Assembly (NCBI RefSeq): GCF_018275325.1
Contig: NZ_JAGVQR010000001.1
Coordinates: 2,170,001-2,234,000 of the forward strand
Length of the DNA: 64,000 nt
Source of the DNA: Nocardioides palaemonis
GTDB lineage: Bacteria; Actinomycetota; Actinomycetes; Propionibacteriales; Nocardioidaceae
Direction: 5' to 3'
In this document: one piece after another, positions 1 through 7,947 of the stretch
Layout: each line of letters starts with the position of its first letter
How positions within the stretch are numbered: the stretch's first letter is position 1
Notes under the pieces: model-generated
What the model saw: only the letters and a program-made list of their open reading frames with translations
The model's database searches: none
Told to the model about the DNA's origin: nothing
Made by a program: the position numbers and the translations under genes

Positions 1-746
1 TCAAGCTCGACGCGCCGGACGCGATCGAGCCGCGCATCGCCGTCACCTCGCCCGTCGACGGCCAGGAGGTCGCCCAGGGCGCCGAGCTCCCGGTCGAGGT
101 CTCGTGCGTGGACACCGGCGGCTCCAACCTGGCAGCCTGCGGGACCGACGCACCCCCGAGCACCGACGAGCCCGGGGAGCACGACCTCGTCGCCCGAGCG
201 ACCGACCGGGCGGGCAACACGGAGACCACCACGATCACCTACGTCGTCACGCCGGCGGCACCGGGCACCCCCTCCCCCACCCCGACGGCAACACACACCC
301 CGACGCCCACCCCGCAGCCCACGCCGACACCGGCGCGGACCGCCCGGGCGGACCTCCTCGCCCGCGGACCGTCGGGCCCGTGGGCCGGGCGCGACACCTA
401 CGGCGGACGCAGGCAGACCGTCACGGTGCGCTCGCGTGCGGGTTCGCGAGCCGTGGTCCGGTTCCGGGTGCGCAACGCCGGCGATGCCCGTGGGCGGGTG
501 CTCGTGTCGGCGCGGGCCGGCGGCCGGCTCCCCGGGCGCTGGTGGGTCGGGGGCAACGACGTCACGTCGCGCGTGCGCAACGGCACCTTCCGGACCGCGC
601 GGCTCGCGCCCGGCTCGACGGCGCGCCTGCGCCTCGTGCTGCGGTGGCCGCCGTCGGCGCAGGTGCGGCCGGGGGCACTGCGCCTGGTCGCGACCGTGGG
701 CGACTCCCGCGACGTCGTCCGGGTCCGGGTCCGGGCGGGCGACTGA
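1..746 (+). CDS. Secreted Ig-like domain protein, C-terminal part (5' end outside window)
   Basis: An open frame runs in from the left edge (codons in phase with position 3) to TGA at 744-746, so only about 247 C-terminal residues are visible. The visible part has an Ig-like module (ITSPVDGQEV start, two Cys in SCVDTGG and AACGTD, then the ATDRAGNTETTT ending typical of bacterial Ig-like repeats), a Pro/Thr linker of TPTP type (about nt 265-340) and a C-terminal beta-rich domain of about 130 residues with many Arg and Val that I do not recognise. The design, a linker flanked by modular beta domains, suggests an exported surface protein. The function is unknown. It ends 6 nt from the convergent patatin gene. 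Confidence 0.6.
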   Translation, partial: KLDAPDAIEPRIAVTSPVDGQEVAQGAELPVEVSCVDTGGSNLAACGTDAPPSTDEPGEHDLVARATDRAGNTETTTITYVVTPAAPGTPSPTPTATHTPTPTPQPTPTPARTARADLLARGPSGPWAGRDTYGGRRQTVTVRSRAGSRAVVRFRVRNAGDARGRVLVSARAGGRLPGRWWVGGNDVTSRVRNGTFRTARLAPGSTARLRLVLRWPPSAQVRPGALRLVATVGDSRDVVRVRVRAGD

Positions 747-772
747 GCGGCGTCAGGCCTCCCAGACGCCGC
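747..772 (+). terminator. Hairpin terminator between convergent genes
   Basis: GCGGCGTC (747-754) pairs with GACGCCGC (765-772) around a 10-nt loop, starting directly after the stop codon of the upstream secreted protein. No U-tract follows, as is common in high-GC actinobacteria. It overlaps the last codons of the minus-strand patatin gene. Confidence 0.4.
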
Positions 773-1595
773 GCAGGCGCTCGACGTGGTCTGCGGCCTG
801 CCGCAGGCCGGCCTCGGCGGCGACCGTGCGGCGCGACGGGTCGAGCAGGTTCTTCCCGAACGCCGTGAGCGCGTCGGCGTCGGGGGTCACGACCGACCAG
901 GCCCGCGGCCCGATGCCCTCCAGCTGGGCGCGGATCGAGGTCCGCCTGCTGAACGACCGCGGCAGGGGTGCCAGCACGACGACGCGTGCGGCGCCGGCCG
1001 CGACGTCGACGTTGGCGGTCGACCGCATCCCGCCGTCGACGTACGTCCGGCCGCCCACCTCCACCGGCGGCCAGACCGTGGGCACGGCGCAGCTGGCTGC
1101 GACCGCCGAGACGAGGTCGACCCCCGACCCCCGGGTGAAGACGGTGAACTCGCCGCTGACGGCGTCGACCGCGGTGATCCGGAGGTCGCGGTCCGGCCAG
1201 GCGTGCGCGGGGAGCCGCGCACGGATCACCGCCTCACGGTCGACGCTGCCGGGTGCGTGCGCGGCACGCGCCACCCGGCCGACGCGGGCCAGCTTCTGCC
1301 GGTCGGTGCCGGGCAGGACGTAGGGCGGCACGAGCTTCAGCGCCGCGACCCGTGACATCCGCCCGCCGAGCTCGGCGTCCGGGGGCTCGAGCTGCGCGGC
1401 GTAGAGGTCCTCCAGGGACCAGTCGCTCCCGAGCTGGGCGCCCACGACCGAGCCGGCCGACGTGCCGACCACGACGTCGGTGTCGGTGAGGTCGACGCCC
1501 GCGCGGGCGAGCCCCGTGAGGATCCCGAGCTCCCACGCGATGCCGGTGATGCCCCCGCCACCGAGGACGAGGGCCGAGGTGCCTGTGCCTGTCAT
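753..1595 (-). CDS. Patatin-like phospholipase family protein
   Basis: This 280-residue protein has the patatin signature: an oxyanion-hole Gly run near the N terminus (VLGGGGITG, about residues 10-18), the nucleophile elbow GTSAGS (about 45-50) and the second member of the Ser-Asp dyad in YVDGGM (about 185). The family hydrolyses acyl esters of lipids; bacterial RssA-like members are cytosolic and their substrates are usually unknown. It is encoded alone. A TAGAAC element lies 6 nt before the ATG with no Shine-Dalgarno, so it may be leaderless. Upstream lies the rpsA terminator, so it is transcribed separately. Confidence 0.85.
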   Translation of the reverse strand: MTGTGTSALVLGGGGITGIAWELGILTGLARAGVDLTDTDVVVGTSAGSVVGAQLGSDWSLEDLYAAQLEPPDAELGGRMSRVAALKLVPPYVLPGTDRQKLARVGRVARAAHAPGSVDREAVIRARLPAHAWPDRDLRITAVDAVSGEFTVFTRGSGVDLVSAVAASCAVPTVWPPVEVGGRTYVDGGMRSTANVDVAAGAARVVVLAPLPRSFSRRTSIRAQLEGIGPRAWSVVTPDADALTAFGKNLLDPSRRTVAAEAGLRQAADHVERLRGVWEA

Positions 1596-1641
1596 GGGGC
1601 AGTTCTAGCGGACACGCCCTGACAGCGCCGGTCCGCGCACG

Positions 1642-1676
1642 ACGACGGCCCGCCGGGAGTCCCGGCGGGCCGTCGT
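1642..1676 (-). terminator. Terminator of rpsA
   Basis: A perfect 16-bp stem, ACGACGGCCCGCCGGG (1642-1657) with its complement at 1661-1676 and a 3-nt loop, lies 29 nt beyond the rpsA stop codon in the direction of rpsA transcription. It lacks a clear U-tract but is the strongest hairpin in the neighbourhood. Confidence 0.75.
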
Positions 1677-1705
1677 GTCGTGCGGTCGATCAGCGGATCA
1701 GGCGA

Positions 1706-3187
1706 TCAGGCCTGGCCGCCGGTCAGCTTCTCGCGGAGCGCCTGCAGCGCCTCGTCGGAGGCGAGCGAGCCGCCGGTGTCGCCACCGGTCTCGGCCGCGA
1801 CGTCGCCGCCCGAGGAGTACGAGGTGGCCTCGCCGGCCTCGACCTCGGCCTGCTTGGCCTCCTCCTGCTGCTTGACGTGCGCCTCCCAGCGGGCGTGCGC
1901 CTTGGCGTACTGGTCCTCCCAGACCGCACGCTGCTCCTCGAAGCCCTCGAGCCACTCGCCCGTCTCGGGGTCGAAGCCCTCGGGGTAGACGTAGTTGCCC
2001 TGCTCGTCGTAGGTCGCGGTCATGCCGTAGAGGGTCGGGTCGAACTCCTCCACGTCGGCGGCCGCGGCGGTCTCGTTGGCCTGCTTGAGCGACAGCGAGA
2101 TCCGGCGACGCTCGAGGTCGATGTCGATGATCTTGACCATGACGTCGTCGTTGACCTGCACGACCTGCTCGGGGATCTCCACGTGGCGCTCGGCCAGCTC
2201 GGAGATGTGCACCAGGCCCTCGATGCCCTCCTCGACGCGGACGAACGAACCGAAGGGCACCAGCTTGGTGACCTTGCCCGGGACGATCTGGCCGATCTGG
2301 TGGGTGCGGGCGAAGTGCTGCCACGGGTCCTCCTGGGTCGCCTTCAGCGACAGGGAGACGCGCTCGCGGTCCATGTCCACGTCGAGGACCTCGACGGTGA
2401 CCTCGTCGCCCACGGCGACGACCTCGGACGGGTGGTCGATGTGCTTCCAGGACAGCTCGGAGACGTGGACGAGGCCGTCGACGCCGCCGAGGTCCACGAA
2501 CGCACCGAAGTTGACGATCGAGGACACGACACCCTTGCGGATCTGGCCCTTCTGGAGCTGGGTCAGGAAGCCGTGGCGGACCTCGGACTGGGTCTGCTCC
2601 AGCCAGGCGCGGCGCGACAGGACCACGTTGTTGCGGTTCTTGTCGAGCTCGATGATCTTGGCCTCGAGGGTCTGGCCGACGTAGGGCTGCAGGTCGCGGA
2701 CGCGACGCATCTCCACGAGGGAGGCCGGCAGGAAGCCGCGCAGGCCGATGTCGAGGATGAGGCCGCCCTTGACGACCTCGATGACGGTGCCCTCGACGAC
2801 GCCGTCCTCCTCCTTGACCTGCTCGATCGTGCCCCAGGCGCGCTCGTACTGGGCGCGCTTCTTGGACAGGATCAGGCGACCCTCCTTGTCCTCCTTCTGG
2901 AGGACCAGGGCCTCGACCTTGTCGCCCACGGAAACGACCTCGTTGGGGTCGACGTCGTGCTTGATCGACAGCTCGCGCGAGGGGATGACGCCCTCGGTCT
3001 TGTAGCCGATGTCGAGGAGGACCTCGTCGCGGTCCACCTTGACGATGGTGCCGTCGACGATGTCGCCGTCGTTGAAGTACTTGATGGTCGCGTCGATCGC
3101 CGCGAGGAAGTCCTCTTCGGACCCGATGTCGTTGACGGCCACCTGGGGCGCGTCGTAGTCCGGAAGAGTGGAGAGGGTGCTCGTCAT
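1706..3187 (-). CDS. rpsA: 30S ribosomal protein S1
   Basis: The 493-residue product carries four S1 (OB-fold RNA-binding) domains at about residues 40-110, 125-197, 210-285 and 295-370, the actinobacterial arrangement (proteobacterial S1 has six). Recognisable S1 strands include VVEGTVIEVVKGG, FGAFVDLGG and LVPFGSFVRV. The C-terminal about 110 residues are acidic and low complexity, ending in an ALREKL motif. S1 binds mRNA on the small subunit and assists initiation. I chose the ATG at 3187 because related proteins begin just ahead of the conserved VAVNDIGSEEDF segment. An in-frame GTG at 3247 has a better ribosome-binding site and would add 20 residues; see the leader entry. Confidence 0.95.
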   Translation of the reverse strand: MTSTLSTLPDYDAPQVAVNDIGSEEDFLAAIDATIKYFNDGDIVDGTIVKVDRDEVLLDIGYKTEGVIPSRELSIKHDVDPNEVVSVGDKVEALVLQKEDKEGRLILSKKRAQYERAWGTIEQVKEEDGVVEGTVIEVVKGGLILDIGLRGFLPASLVEMRRVRDLQPYVGQTLEAKIIELDKNRNNVVLSRRAWLEQTQSEVRHGFLTQLQKGQIRKGVVSSIVNFGAFVDLGGVDGLVHVSELSWKHIDHPSEVVAVGDEVTVEVLDVDMDRERVSLSLKATQEDPWQHFARTHQIGQIVPGKVTKLVPFGSFVRVEEGIEGLVHISELAERHVEIPEQVVQVNDDVMVKIIDIDLERRRISLSLKQANETAAAADVEEFDPTLYGMTATYDEQGNYVYPEGFDPETGEWLEGFEEQRAVWEDQYAKAHARWEAHVKQQEEAKQAEVEAGEATSYSSGGDVAAETGGDTGGSLASDEALQALREKLTGGQA

Positions 3188-3273
3188 GTGGAAGGAGGTT
3201 CCTTGGATGGATGGAGTCGTGCGGACGCACGCAGCCGTCTGTTTCACTGGTCCTCCCGACGCGTGAGGCGTCG
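3188..3273 (-). promoter_or_regulatory. rpsA leader with hairpins and in-frame upstream GTG
   Basis: On the minus strand the rpsA ATG is preceded by AAGGAACCTCCTT, a small palindrome that can pair the only Shine-Dalgarno-like bases with their complement. Further upstream a strong GGGAGG (3252-3257) stands 4 nt before a GTG (3245-3247) that is in frame with rpsA. A 6-bp hairpin CGACGC/GCGTCG (3257-3273) overlaps that site. The combination suggests translational control or two start sites, as known for the structured, weak-SD leader of E. coli rpsA. This is inference. Confidence 0.4.
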
Positions 3274-3407
3274 TGGGGGACTCGGCGAGCCCGGGTCCGC
3301 TCGGTACGGGAACCGGGCAGACGACTGGCGCAACTCGCAAGCCTACGCGTGCGCGCGGGCCCCCGTCCAACCGGCGTGGCCCGTCCGAGCGCCCCCGGGT
3401 GCCACGC

Positions 3408-4298
3408 TCAGTGGTCGAACGGCCACGCGTGCAGGTCGCCCGTCTCGGCGACGGCCCGGAGCAGGACCTCCGCGCGGTCGGCGACCGGGTTCTCCCCCGC
3501 TCGCGCCGCGAGGTCCACCAGTGCCCAGAGGTCCGCCGCACGAGCCCCCTCGAGCAGGTCGTCCGCGCTCCCGCCGCGCAGGTCCGTCCACGCCGCGAGC
3601 ACCCCCTCGACGTAGTCCGGCCGCCGGTCGAACCGGACCAGGTTGCCCACGTCGGTCCACGGGTGGCCGGCATGTGCGAACTCCCAGTCCACGACGCCGT
3701 TGACGTCGGGCCCCGCCGGTTCGACCAGCACGTTCTTCGGGTTCAGGTCGCCGTGGACCAGACAGGCCCGACCGACCGTGTCCAGCAGGTCCTGGGCCCG
3801 TACGGCGACGTCCTCGAGCTGCTCGCGGTCGCGCTCGGACCACGCACCGAGCCGTGTCCGCACCCACTCGACGAGACCGTCTCCGGGCAGCGCGCCGAGC
3901 GCGAGGTCGGCGTCGACGAAGACGCCCGGACGCAGCGAGGGCATCCCCGCGAGCGTGCCCGCGACGGTGCCCAGCGCCCGGCCCAGGCGCCCGGCCGCGC
4001 GGTCGCCGAGGCCCGGGAGGACCAGGTCGCCGCGCTCCCCCGGCAGCAGGCTGGTGACGAGCAGGCCGGGCACGCCCGTGCCCGGCAGCACCCGTCGGAC
4101 CTCGAGCACCTCCGCTACGGGGACCAGGCCCCGCACCAGGCGCAGGACTGCCTCGTCGACCTCGGGCGGACGGTGGCCGCGGTCGTCCGCGGGCGGGTAG
4201 ATCCGGACGACCGCCCGCTCCCCCGCCACCTGGGCGGCGAACGTGCGACCCGAGTGACCGCCGGGCAGCGGGGCCAGCACGCCGTCGAGGTCGCTCAC
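3408..4298 (-). CDS. Phosphotransferase of the aminoglycoside/choline kinase (APH) fold
   Basis: The 296-residue product has the APH catalytic loop HGDLNPKNVLV (about residues 178-188, catalytic Asp in HGD) followed by the metal-binding VVDWEFA segment (about 200). The N-terminal lobe contains GGHSGRTF and VVRIY, equivalent to the nucleotide-binding loop and the Lys/Arg strand. The family phosphorylates small molecules such as aminoglycosides, choline, homoserine or sugars; nothing here identifies the substrate, so a resistance role should not be assumed. It starts with GTG and is a single gene between rpsA and the divergent secreted protein. Confidence 0.8.
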   Translation of the reverse strand: MSDLDGVLAPLPGGHSGRTFAAQVAGERAVVRIYPPADDRGHRPPEVDEAVLRLVRGLVPVAEVLEVRRVLPGTGVPGLLVTSLLPGERGDLVLPGLGDRAAGRLGRALGTVAGTLAGMPSLRPGVFVDADLALGALPGDGLVEWVRTRLGAWSERDREQLEDVAVRAQDLLDTVGRACLVHGDLNPKNVLVEPAGPDVNGVVDWEFAHAGHPWTDVGNLVRFDRRPDYVEGVLAAWTDLRGGSADDLLEGARAADLWALVDLAARAGENPVADRAEVLLRAVAETGDLHAWPFDH

Positions 4299-4462
4299 GC
4301 GGGGATGGTGCCACGGACCTGCCAGATCGACGGATCGAGGACCACACCCATCCGGGCCGTTACCTTGCTGCGAATCTCTCGTTGACTGTCAAGACATCCT
4401 TGTCACCGGGCTGTTGCCGACACGTGGAGCAGCCCGTGGCACCAACCAGGGGGTAACTGCAG

Positions 4463-7030
4463 ATGCACGCACGCACACCACGGCGGTCAGCCGCGGCGGG
4501 GGTCGTCCTCGCGCTGCTCGCACCGACCGCTCTCGTCACGCTCGGCCAGTCCGCGGCGTCGGCCGCGCCGTTGCCGGCCACCTACGGCGCCACCGCGCAC
4601 GGCGACATCGTCGACCTCGACGCCCGGGTCCTCGGGACCGGGTCGCTCGCCGGGGCGGTGATCGGTCACAGCCGCAGCACCGTCGCCAGCACCGCCTCCG
4701 GCGGCACGAGCGACGCCACCTCGGCCAACCTCGACGCCCAGCTGCTGTTCGGCGGCGTCCCGATCACGCCGGACCGCGAGAGCGCGACCGCGCCGCCGTC
4801 CAGCGACCCGCCGGAGCGCAGCCTCGTCGACCTGCCGCTCGACCTCGTCGCCGGCGTCGGCGCGGTCACCGGCGACGTCCAGGCCGCGTGGGCCGGCACG
4901 GACGCGTGCGTCCCCGCGACCGGCGGCGAGCGGGTGCTGTCGGACGCACGGACCAGCCTGGCCGGCGTCACCCTCGTCGACCTGCCCGCTCCCGTCGGCA
5001 CGCTCGCCGAGGTGCAGGCGTCGCAGACCCGGAGCCGGACGGCGCTCGTCGACCGCGGGGCCACGTCCGACGTGGTCGCGCGCACCACGACCACGGTCGG
5101 CGCCATCGACCTGCTCGGTGGCCAGGTGACCGTCGACGTGACCAACCCGGTCGTGCTCCAGGCCCGCTCCGACGGCACGACCGGCAGCGCCGGCTTCGTC
5201 AGCCCGCCGACGATCACCGCCACCGTCGGGGGCACCCCGATCGCCATCCCGCTCAACGGCCAGCCCCAGCGCATCGACCTCCCGGCCGCCCTCGAGCCGC
5301 TCGCGGACCTGTCGATCACTGCCTTCACCCCGACCAACGCCTCGTCCGGCGCCACCGGACGCGGCACGCTCGACGCGCTGCTGCGCATCGACCTCGACGT
5401 GCTCGGCCTGCTGCCCGGCGCCCCCGCGGCCGCCGACGTGACGCTCGCCGTCGCCCCGATGAGCGTCGAGGCGACCGCGCCAGGTGGAGGCGTCGAGTGC
5501 GGCGCCGACGACACGACCGCCCCTGCGGCACCCGTGATCACCGCGCCGGCCGACGGCACCGTGACCAACGACGCGACGCCCGGGTTCTCCGGCACCGCCG
5601 AGCCCGGCTCGACGGTCGTGGTCCGCGGGCCGGGCGGCGAGGAGGTCTGCACCGACCAGGCCGACGCCGACGGTGCGTGGAGCTGCACCCCCACCACCGC
5701 GCTGCCCGACGGGCGTGACACCTACACCGCGACGGCCACCGACGCGGCCGGCAACACGTCGGGTGCCGACTCCACCACGATCACCGTCGACACGACTGCC
5801 CCGCCGGTCACCGTCTTCATGCCGGCCGACGGCTCGGCGACCACCGACCCGACCCCGACCGTCACCGGCGTGACCGAGCCGGGAGCCGCCGTCACGGTGC
5901 GGGAGGGGGGCACCACCGTGTGCACCACCACCGCGGACGGCGACGGGGCGTGGTCCTGCACCGGCGGGGTCCCGCTGGTCCTCGGGGAGCACACCTTCAC
6001 CGCGACCGCCGTGGACGCGGCCGGCAACTCGGCGGACGCCTCGACGACCTTCACCGTCGTGTTCATCGGCGGCGGCGACACCACTGCTCCGGCGGCACCG
6101 GTCATCACCGCACCGGCGGACGGCGCGTCCCTCCAGGACACCACGCCGCGCATCACCGGCACCGGTGAGTCGGGGGCCACGGTCACCGTCAGCGAGGGCG
6201 GGACCGTCCTGTGCACGGCGGTCGTCGGCGGCGACGGCACCTGGGCCTGCACGCCCGCCCGCGAGCTCGCGCTCGGGCAGCACACCGTGACCGCGACGCA
6301 GACCGATGCGTCGGGCAACACCAGCGAGGCGGACACGACGACCTTCACGGTGGTCGCGGCGCCCGGTCCGCAACCCGGCAACGGCAACGGAAACGGCAGC
6401 GGCGACACCGACGGTGACGGCCTCGACGACCAGCAGGAGGGCACGCTCGGCACCGACCCCGGCAACCCGGACACCGACGGCGACGGGCTCACGGACGGCG
6501 CAGAGGTCACCACCCACGGCACCGACCCGCTCCGCAAGGACACCGACCGCGACGGCCTCACCGACGGTCGCGAGGTCAACGGCATGAGGATCCGCGAGCG
6601 CTTCGAGGTGTGCGGCCGCAAGGCCCGCTCGTCGATCAGGGTCCGGACCAACCCGCTGCGCAAGGACACCGACCGCGACGGGATCTCCGACGGCCGTGAG
6701 GTCAAGGGCTACACGATCAAGCAGCGCGTCCAGGTGCGCGGCAAGGGGAAGGGCGTCCGCACGATCGTGATCGGCAAGACGCGCACCAACCCACGCAAGA
6801 AGGACACCGACCGCGACGGCCTGAAGGACAAGGTCGAGAAGACCGGCAAGGCCAACAAGCGGTTCGGCAAGGCGAAGTCCGACCCCAGCACGTGCGACAC
6901 CGACCGCGGCGGCGTGAGCGACGGCAAGGAGGTCCGGGCGGGGTCCAACCCGAGCGACGTCCGCTCCGGTCCGCGGCGCCCGATGGCACGCACCGGTCGC
7001 AGCGACCGGCTGCCGGGCTCCATGGGCTGA
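4463..7030 (+). CDS. Large secreted protein with three Ig-like repeats and TSP3 calcium-binding repeats
   Basis: This 855-residue protein has a signal peptide (Arg-rich start, hydrophobic VVLALLAPTALVTL, cleavage near ASAAP about residue 34). Residues about 35-345 form a beta-rich adhesin-like region resembling the choice-of-anchor G type (low certainty). Three Ig-like repeats follow (about 351-448, 449-540, 541-632), each with a Cys pair 11 residues apart (e.g. CTTTADGDGAWSC). After a GNGNGNGSGD linker come TSP3 repeats with Ca2+ ligands (DTDGDGLDD, DTDGDGLTD, DTDRDGLTD, DTDRDGISD, DTDRDGLKD), separated by unusually basic inserts. The last copy is DTDRGGVSD. No LPXTG or C-terminal membrane anchor is seen. 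The start is supported by AGGGGG (4448-4453) 9 nt before ATG. It is probably a surface or matrix protein. Confidence 0.75.
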   Translation: MHARTPRRSAAAGVVLALLAPTALVTLGQSAASAAPLPATYGATAHGDIVDLDARVLGTGSLAGAVIGHSRSTVASTASGGTSDATSANLDAQLLFGGVPITPDRESATAPPSSDPPERSLVDLPLDLVAGVGAVTGDVQAAWAGTDACVPATGGERVLSDARTSLAGVTLVDLPAPVGTLAEVQASQTRSRTALVDRGATSDVVARTTTTVGAIDLLGGQVTVDVTNPVVLQARSDGTTGSAGFVSPPTITATVGGTPIAIPLNGQPQRIDLPAALEPLADLSITAFTPTNASSGATGRGTLDALLRIDLDVLGLLPGAPAAADVTLAVAPMSVEATAPGGGVECGADDTTAPAAPVITAPADGTVTNDATPGFSGTAEPGSTVVVRGPGGEEVCTDQADADGAWSCTPTTALPDGRDTYTATATDAAGNTSGADSTTITVDTTAPPVTVFMPADGSATTDPTPTVTGVTEPGAAVTVREGGTTVCTTTADGDGAWSCTGGVPLVLGEHTFTATAVDAAGNSADASTTFTVVFIGGGDTTAPAAPVITAPADGASLQDTTPRITGTGESGATVTVSEGGTVLCTAVVGGDGTWACTPARELALGQHTVTATQTDASGNTSEADTTTFTVVAAPGPQPGNGNGNGSGDTDGDGLDDQQEGTLGTDPGNPDTDGDGLTDGAEVTTHGTDPLRKDTDRDGLTDGREVNGMRIRERFEVCGRKARSSIRVRTNPLRKDTDRDGISDGREVKGYTIKQRVQVRGKGKGVRTIVIGKTRTNPRKKDTDRDGLKDKVEKTGKANKRFGKAKSDPSTCDTDRGGVSDGKEVRAGSNPSDVRSGPRRPMARTGRSDRLPGSMG

Positions 7031-7047
7031 CCGACCCCTGGGAAGAG

Positions 7048-7083
7048 GTGGGGCACCGGGCGCGACGTCGCCCGGTGCCCCAC
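7048..7083 (+). terminator. Terminator after the secreted TSP3 protein
   Basis: GTGGGGCACCGGGCG (7048-7062) pairs perfectly with 7069-7083 around a 6-nt loop, a 15-bp stem 17 nt downstream of the stop codon. No U-tract follows. Confidence 0.75.
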
Positions 7084-7100
7084 CGCCCGGTGCCGGTGGC

Positions 7101-7106
7101 TACGCT
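7101..7106 (+). promoter_or_regulatory. -10 element TACGCT of a leaderless methyltransferase gene
   Basis: TACGCT ends 7 nt before the GTG at 7114 and no Shine-Dalgarno lies between, the expected geometry for a leaderless transcript starting at the GTG. Confidence 0.5.
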
Positions 7107-7113
7107 CGTCGAC

Positions 7114-7947
7114 GTGGAGGACCACCTGCCGCAGTCCGTGCGGGTCGAGAGACGTCCGGTCACCGAGCGCGAGTCGCGGCGGGCCAACGGACCCGACTGG
7201 GACCGGTACGCCGACGAGTACCAGGCCACCCACGGCGCCTTCCTCGGCGACGCCGGCTTCGTCTGGGGTCCGGAGGGACACACCGAGGACGAGCTCGCGA
7301 TCCTGGGCGACGTCGCCGGCCGCGACGTCCTCGAGGTGGGCAGCGGAGCGGGTCAGTGCTCCCGCTGGGTGCGCACCCGCGGCGGTCGCGCGTACGGGCT
7401 CGACCTCTCCCACCGCCAGCTCCAGCACTCGCTGCGCCTCGACGAGGAGACCGGCACGGTCGTCCCGTCAGTCCGCGGCACCGCCACCGACCTGCCCTTC
7501 TCCGACGACGCCTTCGACGTCGTCTTCTGCTCCTTCGGCGCCCTGCAGTTCGTCAGCGACATCGACGACGCGCTCGCCGAGGTCGCCCGCGTGCTGCGGC
7601 CGGGGGGCCGGTTCGCGTTCTCGGTCACCCACCCGACGCGGTGGATGTTCCCCGACGACCCGGGTCCCGCCGGCCTGACCGCCACGCAGTCCTACTGGGA
7701 CCGCACGCCCTACGTCGAGATCGACGACGCGTCCGGCGTGGTGTCCTACGTCGAGCACCACCGCACGCTGGGCGACTGGGTCCGGCTGCTCGCCGCCCAC
7801 GGCTTCACCCTCGCCGACCTCGTGGAGCCCGAGTGGCCCGAGGGGCACGATCGGGTGTGGGGCGGCTGGTCACAGGTGCGCGGCCGGCTGACGCCGGGCA
7901 CCGCGATCTTCGTGGCGCACCTCGGCGCCGCCGGGCGCGCCAGCTGA
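7114..7947 (+). CDS. Class I SAM-dependent methyltransferase
   Basis: The 277-residue product has the Rossmann-type methyltransferase core: motif I VLEVGSGAGQCSRWV (about residues 72-86), an acidic motif II (YGLDLS) and FDVVFCSFGALQF as motif IV, followed by VLRPGGRF, typical of Methyltransf_11 enzymes. The substrate cannot be read from sequence; related actinobacterial proteins are unassigned. Much longer upstream reading is possible, but a TACGCT -10 just before the GTG at 7114 argues for this leaderless start. Its 3' end overlaps the convergent transglutaminase-like gene by 78 bp, an unusually long coding overlap. Confidence 0.85.
   Translation: MEDHLPQSVRVERRPVTERESRRANGPDWDRYADEYQATHGAFLGDAGFVWGPEGHTEDELAILGDVAGRDVLEVGSGAGQCSRWVRTRGGRAYGLDLSHRQLQHSLRLDEETGTVVPSVRGTATDLPFSDDAFDVVFCSFGALQFVSDIDDALAEVARVLRPGGRFAFSVTHPTRWMFPDDPGPAGLTATQSYWDRTPYVEIDDASGVVSYVEHHRTLGDWVRLLAAHGFTLADLVEPEWPEGHDRVWGGWSQVRGRLTPGTAIFVAHLGAAGRAS

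Noticed and set aside
1877..3703. 608-codon plus-strand frame opposite rpsA.
   Set aside because: Antisense shadow: repetitive Leu/Val/Asp composition and no recognisable fold, while rpsA is certain.
4382..4392. Short palindrome TTGACTGTCAA upstream of the large secreted protein, as an operator or -35.
   Set aside because: No -10 element at a proper distance; 5-bp arms can occur by chance.
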